From: Allacma fusca
Lineage: Eukaryota > Arthropoda > Collembola > Symphypleona > Sminthuridae
Length of the DNA stretch: 64,000 bases
Reading direction: 5' to 3'
Assembly: GCA_947179485.1 (NCBI GenBank)
Contig: OX359250.1
Coordinates: forward strand, 6,593,661 to 6,657,660
This document shows positions 25,188-36,400 of the stretch, piece by piece. The first letter of the stretch is position 1. Every line of letters begins with the position of its first letter. The notes beneath the pieces were generated by a model. The model searched no databases, had not been told where the DNA came from, and saw nothing but the letters and a program-made list of their open reading frames with translations. The position numbers and the translations under genes are program-made.

Positions 25188-26194
25188 AGGATTGGTTGGG
25201 ACGGATTTGGAACTTGTACTGGTCCATTGCTGTTAAAATATGTACGGTAACCTCCCCGTCTTCCACGAAAATTTCCACGTCCTCGAGCACCACGTCCACG
25301 GTTACCTTGGGCTTGGCCATCTGGAAGTCTCGAATAACAGTCCTTGGCTATGTGCCCAGGTTTCTTACAACGATGGCATAAGCGAGGTGAAATGTTATCG
25401 ACTTTAGGGTCATTCAATTCTTCCACCTGTGGTAGGTCTGCACCTTTCTTGGGTGCCGTGGCAGAGACATTATTGACGGTAGAATCTTTTTGGAAATAGT
25501 CGTCACCGGCGTCTAAATCTCTTCTAATCTGACGTTCTTTTTCAAGTAGGAGCTGCAATTTCAGACTTGCTTTGCTAAATATTCGAAGGCGTGAGCGGAT
25601 TGAGTGGTGACTATTCTCAATTATGTACTGACACCTTTCCGCTTCTGACTTTGGTGGTTGAATTGGTTCAAACATGTAATATATTTCCAACGCAAATGTT
25701 GCAAAATCCTCTCCCGGTTTTTGCTTACGATTTGCAATTTGGATGAGCCGTTCATCATTGGTTAGGTCTCCAGCAAAGAAACTAATTAACTGTTTCTTGA
25801 ATTCGTTAAATGTTTTAATATTTGCCGAATTTATGCTGTACCAATGAAAGGCTGCGTCTGTCAGTGCGAACTGTGTATTTGTTAGTCTGTCCGCCGTCGC
25901 AATTGAGCAGGTTGTAAAATAATCCTCCAAAGATTTAAGGAAAACATGGGGATCTTCATCTCTTTTCCCGGAAAACTTTGGTGGTTTGGGCTTGATCCAA
26001 TTTGCCATGGACTTATTCCCAGTGCCACTCTGTTTTAAATTAAGTATGTCAATTTGTAAGTTGGTGATAGACGTGATTGCCGCCTTTAAATCCGTACGCA
26101 GAGTATCATTTTCATCTTGCAAGACTTGTATTTCTTGCCTACTTCGGCTTTTAAAATCGTCCAATTCTTTTTGAACGTCGTCAACTTTGGACAT
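25010..26194 (-). CDS. gag of Gypsy copy 1
   Basis: This is a 394-residue gag-type protein with an ATG start. Residues 1-55 are rich in charged and Leu/Ile residues and look like a coiled coil. Residues 66-230 resemble the Ty3/Gypsy retrotransposon gag (capsid) region, around WIKPKPPKFSGKRDEDP and FHWYS. A single zinc knuckle (C-X2-C-X4-H-X4-C, residues 273-286) is followed by an RG-rich stretch, consistent with RNA packaging. The frame is open over its full length and the protein is the same as in copy 2. It overlaps pol by about 178 bp in a different frame. It is part of a retroelement, not a host gene. Confidence 0.93.
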   Translation of the reverse strand: MSKVDDVQKELDDFKSRSRQEIQVLQDENDTLRTDLKAAITSITNLQIDILNLKQSGTGNKSMANWIKPKPPKFSGKRDEDPHVFLKSLEDYFTTCSIATADRLTNTQFALTDAAFHWYSINSANIKTFNEFKKQLISFFAGDLTNDERLIQIANRKQKPGEDFATFALEIYYMFEPIQPPKSEAERCQYIIENSHHSIRSRLRIFSKASLKLQLLLEKERQIRRDLDAGDDYFQKDSTVNNVSATAPKKGADLPQVEELNDPKVDNISPRLCHRCKKPGHIAKDCYSRLPDGQAQGNRGRGARGRGNFRGRRGGYRTYFNSNGPVQVPNPSQPILWNGQYYVPMGQQTPVQNNVSGNSKATGRLTSPQVYQMISDPIAMTYEHDYENDEIDNQ

Positions 26195-26287
26195 GATGAT
26201 TGGTAATGACAGTGAGTATCTACACGAATGATTTCTTTTTCCCCCAGATTAAACTCGTAACCTGAAATCTTTATTATTGGACCCGGA

Positions 26288-26783
26288 TGTAACCAGGCTA
26301 ACTCTATAATGACATGTATGTGTAATGATGGAATGGAATTATGAAAGTTAAGTACCTTTATTGTTTGACCTGAGTCTCGGATGCCTTTATGCCAATAACT
26401 TTGCACAAGGAGGAATTTAAGATTTTCCTTTCTTTATTTCTAAAGAGCGGAGAGATCCTTTTGACACGGTTTACAGTTGATTAATGAACATACCGAGTCA
26501 AAGGGGTCTCTCCCTTAAATAACATTATGAAGGGTCATATAATGTACTAGAAGGTACTAGAATGTTCCTACTGGAGCATTCTAGAAATTTATAGATTATT
26601 CTAAAAGAAAACACTAGAACAATAGTGAATGTTCCAAATGGAACATTATACGAAAAATCCAGATTCCTGAAATATATTTAAATACTTATTCTAATTAGGT
26701 TGACCCAACCTAAATATAAATAAAAGGTGAAACATCATCAAACTATATCATATATGTACATAGGTGTAGCACACAGGGCTATA
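26288..26783 (-). repeat. 5' LTR of Gypsy copy 1
   Basis: This 496-bp LTR matches 21,215-21,711 with about a dozen differences. In element orientation transcription would start in this LTR and run leftward. The first bases after it (26,287 downward) do not begin with the usual TGG of a tRNA primer-binding site. The outer edge at 26,783 abuts TAGT of the satellite, the second copy of the target-site duplication. Confidence 0.93.
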
Positions 26784-28621
26784 TAGTTAAGCTTGTAGTT
26801 AAGCTTGTAATTAAGCTGTAGTTCAGGTTTTATTAATTTTGTAGTTAAACTTGTAGTTAAGCTTGTATTTAAGCTCGAAGTTAATCTTGTAGTTAAGCTT
26901 GTAGTCAAGCTTGTAGTTAAGCTTGTAGTTAAGCTTGTAGTTAAGCTGGTAGTTAGGCCTTTTAGTTAAGCTTATAGTTATGCATGTAGATAAGCTTGTA
27001 GTTAAGCTTGTAGTTAAGCTGGTAGTTAGGCTCTTAGTTAAGCTTATAGTTATGCTTGTAGATAAGCTTGTAGTTAAGCTTGTAGTTAAGCTTGTAGTAA
27101 AGCGTATAGTTAAGCTTGTAGTAAAGCTTGTAGTTAAGCTTGTAGTTAAGCTTGTAGTTAAGCTTGTAGTTAAGCTTGTAGTTAAGCTTGTAGTTAAGCT
27201 TGTAGTTAAGCTTGTAGTTAAACCTTTAGTTAAGCCTGGAGTTAAGCTTGTAGTTAAGCTTGTAGTTAAGCTTGTAGTTAAACTTGTAGTTGAGCTTGTA
27301 GTTAAGCTTGTAGGTAAGCTTGTAGTTGAGCTTGTAGTTAAGCTTGTAGTTAAGCTTGTAGTTAAGCTTGTAGTTAAGCTTGTAGTTAAACCTTTAGTTA
27401 AGCCTGTAGTTAAGCTTGTAGTTAAGCTTGTAGTAAGTTTGTAGTTAAGCCTGTAGTTAAGCTTGTAGTTAAGCTTTTAGTTAAGCTTGTGGTTAAGCTT
27501 GTAGTTAAGCTTGTAGTTAAGCTTGTAGTTAAGCTTGTAGTTAAGCTTGTAGTTAAGCTTGTAGTTAAGCTTGTAGTTAAGCTTGTAGTTAGGCTCTTAG
27601 TTAAGCTTGTAGTTATACTTGTAGTTAAGCTTGTAGTTAAGCTTGTAGTTATGCTTGTAGTAAAGCTTGTACTTAAGCTTGTGGTTAAGCTTGTAGTTAA
27701 GCTTGTAGTCAAGCTTGTAGTCAAGCTTGTAGTTAAGCTTGTAGTTAAGCTTGTAGTTAAGCTTGTAGTTAAGCTTGTAGTTAAGCTTGTAGTTAAGCTC
27801 TTAGTTAAGCTTGTAGTTAAGCTTGTAGTTAAGCTTCTATTTAGCTTGTAGTTAAGCTTGTAGTTAAGCTTGTAGTTAAGCTTGTAGTTATGCTTGTAGT
27901 TAAGCTTGTAGTTAAGCTTGTAGTTAAGCTTGTGGTTAAGCTTCTGGTTAAGCTTGTTGTTAAGCTTGTAGTTAAGCTTGTAGTTAAGCTTGTTACTAAA
28001 CTTGTAGTTAAGCTTTTATTTGAACTCGAGGTTAGGCTTGTAGTCAAGCTTGTAGTTAAGCTGTAGTTCAGGTTTTGGTTAATTTTGTAGTTAAACTTGT
28101 AGTTAAGCTTGTAGTTAAGCTTGTAGTTAAGCTTGTAGTTAAGCTTGTAGTTAAGCTTGTAGTTCAGCTTGTAGTTAAGCTGTAGTTCAGGTTTTGGTTA
28201 ATTTTGTAGGTAAACTTGTAGTTAAGCTGTTATTTAAGCTCGAAGTTAAGCTTGTAGTCAAGCTTGTAGTCAAGCTTGTAGTTAAGCTTGTAGTTAAGCT
28301 TGTAGTTAAGCTTGTAGTTAAGCTTGTAGTTAAGCTTGTAGTTAAGCTTGTAGTTAGGCTCTTAGTTAAGCTTGTAGTTATGCTTGTAGGTAAGCTTGTA
28401 GTTAAGCTTGTAGTTAAGCTTGTAGTTAAGCTTGTAGTTAAGCTTGTAGTTAAGCTTGTAGTTAGGCTCTTAGTTAAGCTTGTAGTTATGCTTGTAGGTA
28501 AGCTTGTAGTTAAGCTTGTAGTTATGCTTGTAGTTAAGCTTGTAGTTAAGCTTGTAGTTAAGCTTGTAGTTAAACTTGTAGTTGAGCTTGTAGTTAAGCT
28601 TGTAGGTAAGCTTGTAATTGA

Positions 28622-31600
28622 GCTTGTAGTTAAGCTTGTAGTTAAGCTTGTAGTTAAGCTTGTAGTTAAACTTGTAGTTAAGCTTGTAGTTAAGCTTGTA
28701 GGTAAGCTTGTAGTTGAGCTTGTAGTTAAGCTTGTAGTTAAGCTTGTAGTTAAGCTTGTAGTTAAGCTTGTAGTTAAACCTTTAGTTAAGCCTGTAGTTA
28801 AGCTTGTAGTTAAGCTTGTAGTTATGCTTGTAGGTAAGCTTGTAGTTAAGCTTGTAGTTAAGCTTGTAGTTAAGCTTGTAGTTAAACCTTTAGTTAAGCC
28901 TGTAGTTAAGCTTGTAGTTAAGCTTGTAGTTATGCTTGTAGGTAAGCTTGTAGTTAAGCTTGTAGTTATGCTTGTAGTTAAGCTTGTAGTTAAGCTTGTA
29001 GTTAAGCTTGTAGTTAAGCTTGTAGTTAAGCTTGTAGTTAAGCTTGTGGTTAAGCTTCTGGTTAAGCTTGTTGTTAAGCTTGTAGTTAAGCTTGTAGTTA
29101 AGCTTGTTACTAAACTTGTAGTTAAGCTTTTATTTGAACTCGAGGTTAGGCTTGTAGTCAAGCTTGTAGTTAAGCTGTAGTTCAGGTTTTGGTTAATTTT
29201 GTAGTTAAACTTGTAGTTAAGCTTGTAGTTAAGCTTGTAGTTAAGCTTGTAGTTCAGCTTGTAGTTAAGCTTGTAGTTAAGCTTGTAGTTAAGCTTGTAG
29301 TTAAGCTTGTAGTTAAGCTTGTAGGTAAGCTTGTAGTTAAGCTTGTAGTTATGCTTGTAGTTAAGCTTGTAGTTAAGCTTGTAGTTAAGCTTGTAGTTAA
29401 GCTTGTAGTTAAGCTTGTAGGTAAGCTTGTAGTTAAGCTTGTAGTTAGGCTCTTAGTTAAGCTTGTAGTTATGCTTGTAGGTAAGCTTGTAGTTAAGCTT
29501 GTAGTTAAGCTTGTAGTTAAACTTGTAGTTGAGCTTGTAGTTAAGCTTGTAGGTAAGCTTGTAGTTGAGCTTGTAGTTAAGCTTGTAGTTAAGCTTGTAG
29601 TTAAGCTTGTAGTTAAGCTTGTAGGTAAGCTTGTAGTTGAGCTTGTAGTTAAGCTTGTAGTTCAGCTTGTAGTTAAGCTTGTAGTTAAGCTTGTAGTTAA
29701 ACCTTTAGTTAAGCCTGTAGTTAAGCTTGTAGTTAAGCTTGTAGTTATGCTTGTAGGTAAGCTTGTAGTTAAGCTTGTAGTTAAGCTTGTAGTTAAGCTT
29801 GTAGTTAAACCTTTAGTTAAGCCTGTAGTTAAGCTTGTAGTTAAGCTTGTAGTTATGCTTGTAGGTAAGCTTGTAGTTAAGCTTGTAGTTATGCTTGTAG
29901 TTAAGCTTGTAGTTAAGCTTGTAGTTAAGCTTGTAGTTAAGCTTGTAGTTAAGCTTGTAGTTAAGCTTGTAGTTAAGCTTGTAGTTAAGCTTGTAGTTAA
30001 GCTGTAGTTCAGGTTTTGGTTAATTTTGTAGTTAAACTTGTAGTTAAGCTTGTGGTTAAGCTTGTAGTTAAGCTGTAGTTAAGGTTTTGGTTAATTTTGT
30101 AGTTAAACTTGTAGTTAAGCTTGTAGTTAGGCTCTTAGTTAAGCTTGTAGTTATGCTTGTAGGTAAGCTTGTAGTTAAGCTTGTAGTTAAGCTTGTAGTT
30201 AAGCTTGTAGTTAAGCTTGTAGTTAAGCTTGTAGTTAAGCTTGTAGTTAAGCTCTTAGTTAAGCTTGTAGTTAAGCTTGTAGGTAAGCTTCTATTTAGCT
30301 TGTAGTTAAGCTTGTAGTTAAGCTTGTAGTTAAGCTTGTAGTTATGCTTGTAGTTAAGCTTGTAGTTAAGCTTGTAGTTAAGCTTGTGGTTAAGCTTCTG
30401 GTTAAGCTTGTTGTTAAGCTTGTAGTTAAGCTTGTAGTTAAGCTTGTTACTAAACTTGTAGTTAAGCTTTTATTTGAACTCGAGGTTAGGCTTGTAGTCA
30501 AGCTTGTAGTTAAGCTTGTAGTTAAGCTTGTAGTTAAACTTGTAGTTAAGCTTGTAGTTAAGCTTGTAGGTAAGCTTGTAGTTGAGCTTGTAGTTAAGCT
30601 TGTAGTTAAGCTTGTAGTTAAGCTTGTAGTTAAGCTTGTAGTTAAACCTTTAGTTAAGCCTGTAGTTAAGCTTGTAGTTAAGCTTGTAGTTATGCTTGTA
30701 GGTAAGCTTGTAGTTAAGCTTGTAGTTAAGCTTGTAGTTAAGCTTGTAGTTAAACCTTTAGTTAAGCCTGTAGTTAAGCTTGTAGTTAAGCTTGTAGTTA
30801 TGCTTGTAGGTAAGCTTGTAGTTAAGCTTGTAGTTATGCTTGTAGTTAAGCTTGTAGTTAAGCTTGTAGTTAAGCTTGTAGTTAAGCTTGTAGTTAAGCT
30901 TGTAGTTAAGCTTGTGGTTAAGCTTCTGGTTAAGCTTGTTGTTAAGCTTGTAGTTAAGCTTGTAGTTAAGCTTGTTACTAAACTTGTAGTTAAGCTTTTA
31001 TTTGAACTCGAGGTTAGGCTTGTAGTCAAGCTTGTAGTTAAGCTGTAGTTCAGGTTTTGGTTAATTTTGTAGTTAAACTTGTAGTTAAGCTTGTAGTTAA
31101 GCTTGTAGTTAAGCTTGTAGTTCAGCTTGTAGTTAAGCTTGTAGTTAAGCTTGTAGTTAAGCTTGTAGTTAAGCTTGTAGTTAAGCTTGTAGGTAAGCTT
31201 GTAGTTAAGCTTGTAGTTATGCTTGTAGTTAAGCTTGTAGTTAAGCTTGTACTTAAGCTTGTAGTTAAGCTTGTAGTTAAGCTTGTAGGTAAGCTTGTAG
31301 TTAAGCTTGTAGTTAGGCTCTTAGTTAAGCTTGTAGTTATGCTTGTAGGTAAGCTTGTAGTTAAGCTTGTAGTTAAGCTTGTAGTTAAACTTGTAGTTGA
31401 GCTTGTAGTTAAGCTTGTAGGTAAGCTTGTAGTTGAGCTTGTAGTTAAGCTTGTAGTTAAGCTTGTAGTTAAGCTTGTAGTTAAGCTTGTAGGTAAGCTT
31501 GTAGTTGAGCTTGTAGTTAAGCTTGTAGTTCAGCTTGTAGTTAAGCTTGTAGTTAAGCTTGTAGTTAAACCTTTAGTTAAGCCTGTAGTTAAGCTTGTAG

Positions 31601-32357
31601 TTAAGCTTGTAGTTATGCTTGTAGGTAAGCTTGTAGTTAAGCTTGTAGTTAAGCTTGTAGTTAAGCTTGTAGTTAAACCTTTAGTTAAGCCTGTAGTTAA
31701 GCTTGTAGTTAAGCTTGTAGTTATGCTTGTAGGTAAGCTTGTAGTTAAGCTTGTAGTTATGCTTGTAGTTAAGCTTGTAGTTAAGCTTGTAGTTAAGCTT
31801 GTAGTTAAGCTTGTAGTTAAGCTTGTAGTTAAGCTTGTAGTTAAGCTTGTAGTTAAGCTTGTAGTTAAGCTGTAGTTCAGGTTTTGGTTAATTTTGTAGT
31901 TAAACTTGTAGTTAAGCTTGTGGTTAAGCTTGTAGTTAAGCTGTAGTTAAGGTTTTGGTTAATTTTGTAGTTAAACTTGTAGTTAAGCTTGTAGTTAGGC
32001 TCTTAGTTAAGCTTGTAGTTATGCTTGTAGGTAAGCTTGTAGTTAAGCTTGTAGTTAAGCTTGTAGTTAAGCTTGTAGTTAAGCTTGTAGTTAAGCTTGT
32101 AGTTAAGCTTGTAGTTAAGCTCTTAGTTAAGCTTGTAGTTAAGCTTGTAGTTAAGCTTCTATTTAGCTTGTAGTTAAGCTTGTAGTTAAGCTTGTAGTTA
32201 AGCTTGTAGTTATGCTTGTAGTTAAGCTTGTAGTTAAGCTTGTAGTTAAGCTTGTGGTTAAGCTTCTGGTTAAGCTTGTTGTTAAGCTTGTAGTTAAGCT
32301 TGTAGTTAAGCTTGTTACTAAACTTGTAGTTAAGCTTTTATTTGAACTCGAGGTTAG
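28622..32357 (+). repeat. Array B tandem duplication, 1,868-bp period
   Basis: The segment of about 28,622-30,489 recurs at about 30,490-32,357 with a constant offset of 1,868 bp. Landmarks pair exactly, for example 29,161/31,029, 29,189/31,057, 30,087/31,955 and 30,295/32,163. The length equals 156 units minus four bases, and the segment contains four 11-bp units (three linkers and one after CTTCTATTT), so the arithmetic closes. The copies differ at few sites. Confidence 0.88.
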
Positions 32358-32385
32358 GCTTGTAGTCAAGCTTGTAGTTAAGCTG

Positions 32386-32904
32386 TAGTTCAGGTTTTGG
32401 TTAATTTTGTAGTTAAACTTGTAGTTAAGCTTGTAGTTAAGCTTGTAGTTAAGCTTGTAGTTCAGCTTGTAGTTAAGCTTGTAGTTAAGCTTGTAGTTAA
32501 GCTTGTAGTTAAGCTTGTAGTTAAGCTTGTAGGTAAGCTTGTAGTTAAGCTTGTAGTTATGCTTGTAGTTAAGCTTGTAGTTAAGCTTGTAGTTAAGCTT
32601 GTAGTTAAGCTTGTAGTTAAGCTTGTAGGTAAGCTTGTAGTTAAGCTTGTAGTTAGGCTCTTAGTTAAGCTTGTAGTTATGCTTGTAGGTAAGCTTGTAG
32701 TTAAGCTTGTAGTTAAGCTTGTAGTTAAACTTGTAGTTAAGCTTGTAGTTAAGCTTATAGTTAAGCTTGTAGTTAAGCTTGTAGTTAAGCTTGTGGTTAA
32801 GCTTGTAGTTAAGCTTGTAGTTAAGCTGTAGTTCAGGTTTTGGTTAATTTTGTAGTTAAACTTGTAGTTAAGCTTGTAGTTAAGCTTGTAGTTAAGCTTG
32901 TAGT
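32386..32904 (+). repeat. Array B, left flank of Gypsy copy 2
   Basis: TAGTTAAGCTTG units beginning at a linker. The first part resembles 29,189 onward and 31,057 onward. From about 32,750 the variant order (TATAG, GTGG, linker, AAACTTG) resembles the flank of copy 1 at 21,085-21,214, with about two extra units here. It ends with the TAGT target-site duplicate (32,901-32,904). Confidence 0.85.
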
Positions 32905-33401
32905 TGTAACCAGGCTAACTCTAAAGAACTTATGTATGTATAATGATGGAATGGAATTATGAAAGTTAAGTACCTTTATTGTTTGACCTGAGTCTCGGAT
33001 TCCTTTATGCCAATAACTTTGCACAAGGAGGAATTTAAGATTTTCCTTTCTTTATTTCTAAAGAGCGGAGAGATCCTTTTGACACGGTTTACAGTTTATT
33101 AATGAACATACCGAGTCAAAGGGGTCTCTCCCTTAAATAACATTATGAAGGGTCATATAATGTACTAGAAGGTACTAGAATGTTCCTACTGGAGCACTAT
33201 AGAAATTTATAGATTATTCTAAAAGAAAACACTAGAACAATAGTGAATGTTCCAAATGGAACATTCTACGAAAAATCCAGATTCCTGAAATATATTGAAA
33301 TACTTATTCTAATTAGGTTGACCCAACCTAAATATAAATAAAAGGTGAAACATCATCAAACTATATCATATATGTACATAGGTGTAGCACACAGGGCTAT
33401 A
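32905..33401 (-). repeat. 3' LTR of Gypsy copy 2
   Basis: A 497-bp LTR that appears identical to 21,215-21,711. It shares that LTR's differences from the right-hand LTRs. It carries the hairpin (33,068-33,130) and the GAANNTTC cluster (33,178-33,266). Confidence 0.93.
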
Positions 33402-33411
33402 CTATCCCCCC
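33402..33411 (-). other. Polypurine tract of Gypsy copy 2
   Basis: GGGGGGATAG on the minus strand, between the end of pol and the 3' LTR. The TAG that ends pol is the last triplet of this tract. Confidence 0.75.
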
Positions 33412-36400
33412 GAAGAAAAACAATTTGGCATTCTATGACCCAATTGTTTTCTGTAATCTACTCTGGGTAACCTTTTAGGTCGTGTCAAAATCTGTCCTGA
33501 TTCTTGTTCACATTCGTGTTTCTCGGCAGGTTTTGAATTGGCACGTAGATTTTTTTGAGATGACACATCAAGTGGTACTCGTGGTATAAATTTCTTCAGA
33601 TTGGAAATATGTTGTCTACCCATAAATCGCCCATCAACCGTACCTATTTCGTACGTGATATCAGACAGCTTGTTCAAAATACGATACGGTCCCTCAAACA
33701 ACGGCGCTAACTTCTTTGAAAATTTCTTGGCAGCATTTGATATGGGGTGTGTGCGTACCAAAACTAAATCGTTGTGTTTTAACTCGCCGGGGCGACGAGA
33801 TCGATTATAATGTTGCTGCTGTTTTAATTGATTTCGTACAATATTCTTTGTGGCTGTTTGTTGTGCCATGTTTGCCTGTTGTGATTTATGTTTGATGTAT
33901 TCATTAAACGACTTGAATGATTTCTCACCTGTTATTTGTAAGGCATTATCTAATGGGAGACGCAATTCTCGCCCAAAGAACAATTTAGCAGGGGAAAATC
34001 CGGTTGTGTCGTTTATAGTTGACCGGAAAGCCAGAGCGAAATCCTGTAAGTGTTCGTCCCACTTTGTATGATTACCGTCTAAGAACATTCTGATTTTAGC
34101 CTCGAGGGTTTGATTATATCGCTCCGTCATATTCGCTTGTGCGTGGTACGGTGAAATGTATTTAAGAATTATTTTATTTTTGGCACAGAACTCTTGAAAT
34201 TCGTTAGCGATAAAACAGGAACCATTGTCTGCTGTTAAGAATTCCATGCAGCCGTAACGAGACAAGACATCTTTACGTAGCTTATTAATGATTTCCCGAG
34301 AAGTTCCGTTTCGTAATGGAATGATTTCAGTATATTTGGAAAATGAATCTACCACAACTAATATTCCCGTGAAGCCATTTTGGGATCTGGGAAGGGGGTA
34401 GATCAGGTCCAAATTTACGGATTGCCAGGGTTTGGATGGGGTACTAGATTTCATTAAGCCCACTGGTTTCCTACGTTCTACTTTAAAAAGTTGACACTTT
34501 TCACAAGATTTTACATATGTGTCCACATCTTTAAGCATACCTTTCCACCAGACCCGCTTTCGCATGTTGTCGTACATCTTCTCGATTCCCAAATGGGCTT
34601 GCTGAGGAACATCGTGTAGTTCATGTAGCATGAAATGACGTAAAGATAAAGGTATTACTACTCGCCATTCACTGACCTTTGGGTTATTTGACACATCCCT
34701 GTACAATATTCCGTCTTGAATTTTGTATCCAGACGTTAGTTTGTTGGACCCTTGATTTTGCAAAATTAGTTGTACTTCGCAATCTGCATGTTGCTCTTGT
34801 CTTACGCGATCTAGCGTTATTTCTTCGAGTGTAATTGAGTTTATATTTGGTAAATATTTTTCGAGATCGTCAATCTTTGATTCATCTACCAGGTCAGATG
34901 ACGGAAATCGCGATAAGGCATCTGGTACCAAATTAATTTTCCCCGGAATATGTTGAATAGTAAAATCAAATTCTTCTAATCGAATTGCCCATCTCGCCAG
35001 TTTTTTATTATCCTCCGTTAATCTGTACATCCACGTCAAACTTTTGTTGTCAGTTAACAGAGTAAAGGGAACTCCATCCAAATATTCTCTAAAATACGAT
35101 GTAGCATAGAGTATTGCTAACAATTCTCGTTCCATGGCCGATCGGTTGCGCTGAGTTTTATTCAGGGTTGCACTACAGAAAGCGACTAAATGTTTTCGAC
35201 CGCCATACTGTTGGAATAACATTCCGCCTACGCCACAATCGGACGCGTCTGTTGCAAGGAAAAACTTCTGTCTAAAGTTTGGATACGATAAAATTCGGCC
35301 TGATGAAATGTCTCGTTTGATTTTCTCGAAAGCATTTTGTTCGTTGTCCGCCCAGCACCACTTTACATTTTGCCGTGTCAAATTAGTCAACGGTTCCGCT
35401 TTGGTGCTGAGGTTTGGGATAAATTCCCGTAGCCAACTTGCCATCCCGAGAAAGGTTTTAAGTGCTTTACGATTTTTGGGAGCCGGATACTCCTGTATAG
35501 CTTTTATTTTCTTTGAGTTCATTTTAATTCCACCCGACGTTAAGATGTATCCCAAATATTTGACTTCGGTTTTTCCGAATTCACACTTGTCAGTTCGACA
35601 CGTCAATTTCGCCTTTCTTAGTCTTTCAGCGACTACTTTGATATGATGTAAATGGTCTTGGTATGTCCTAGTATATATTAGAATATCGTCTAGGTAAATA
35701 AATACAAACTTGCCAATGACGTCACTAAATATTTTCGTCATCATAAACTGAAATGCAGCGCGGGCACATTTGAGTCCAAATGGCAGCTTTATGAACTGAT
35801 ATTGTTTCCCTGCTGCACTAAATGCAGTGTAAGGTCTACTCGATTCTTCTATTTCCATTTGATGATATCCTTTTACCAAGTCAAGTTTGGACAAAAATTT
35901 TGCATCTCCCAGTTTATTTAAAATTGATCGAAGTGTAGGCATAGGGAAAGCCCAACTTTTGGTTTGCGAATTTATATATCGCGCGTCCGTGACCAACCGA
36001 AACTCATTGGTCCCAGGTTTGGGTACCAAGAAACAACTGCTACTCCATTCGGACTCAGATGGTTCTATTATTCCTTCTATTAGATATTGTTCAAATTGTT
36101 CCTTAATAATTTTTTCCTTAAATGGTGTTGTCCGATACGGTTTCATCTTTTTGGGAATTGCGCCATCTATCAACTCAATTTTAAATTTACACACGTCCGT
36201 GTGACCGATTTTATCCGAAAATACGTCGGCGTATTTTGATATTAGTTCCTTAATTTCGCTATTTTGTCTTCCGGACAATTTGACTAAATGATTTAACTTA
36301 ATATCAGAGACTTTATTATTTTTCTTCGTTTGACTAAAGGAAATTTTACCCTTTATCTTTATCAGGAAATCACATCCTAAAATAACAGAAGTATTCAACT

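Larger units (their letters stand above)
21215..26783 (-). mobile_element. Ty3/Gypsy LTR retrotransposon, copy 1 (broken, about one break)
   Basis: A 5.57-kb element on the minus strand, inserted in array B. Both LTRs are about 497 bp and read TGTAACC...GCTATA on the plus strand. They are flanked by TAGT at 21,211-21,214 and 26,784-26,787, a 4-bp target-site duplication made from the satellite unit. Parts in element order are: 5' LTR (right), gag, pol (protease, RT, RNase H, integrase), polypurine tract, 3' LTR (left). There is no env. The two LTRs differ at roughly a dozen sites (about 2-2.5%), suggesting an insertion on the order of a million years old or somewhat more at typical insect neutral rates; that age is inference. 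gag is open and pol has about one break. Copy 2 at 32,905-38,486 is a duplicate of the same insertion. Confidence 0.96.
26784..32904 (+). repeat. Array B, second block (6.1 kb between the two Gypsy copies)
   Basis: Roughly 510 units of TAGTTAAGCTTG with recurring variants: AGGCTCTTAG, AAACCTTTAGTTAAGCC, GTTATGCTTGTAGG, TATTTGAACTCGAGG, TTACTAAAC and the linker AAGCTGTAGTTCAGG. Most departures from 12-bp register are 11-bp units in the linker (AAGCTGTAGTT) and after CTTCTATTT; a few isolated off-length units occur near 26,956 and 27,427. The open frames (Lys-Leu-Val-Val on plus, Thr-Thr-Ser-Leu on minus) are periodicity artefacts. From 26,784 to about 30,180 the variant order matches 38,487 to about 41,885. 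No gene is seen. Confidence 0.96.

Noticed and set aside
21712-26194. env gene or third open frame in the Gypsy elements
   Set aside because: pol ends in the polypurine tract directly beside the 3' LTR, and the leader before gag is short. The small plus-strand frames inside pol and gag are shadows of the real genes.
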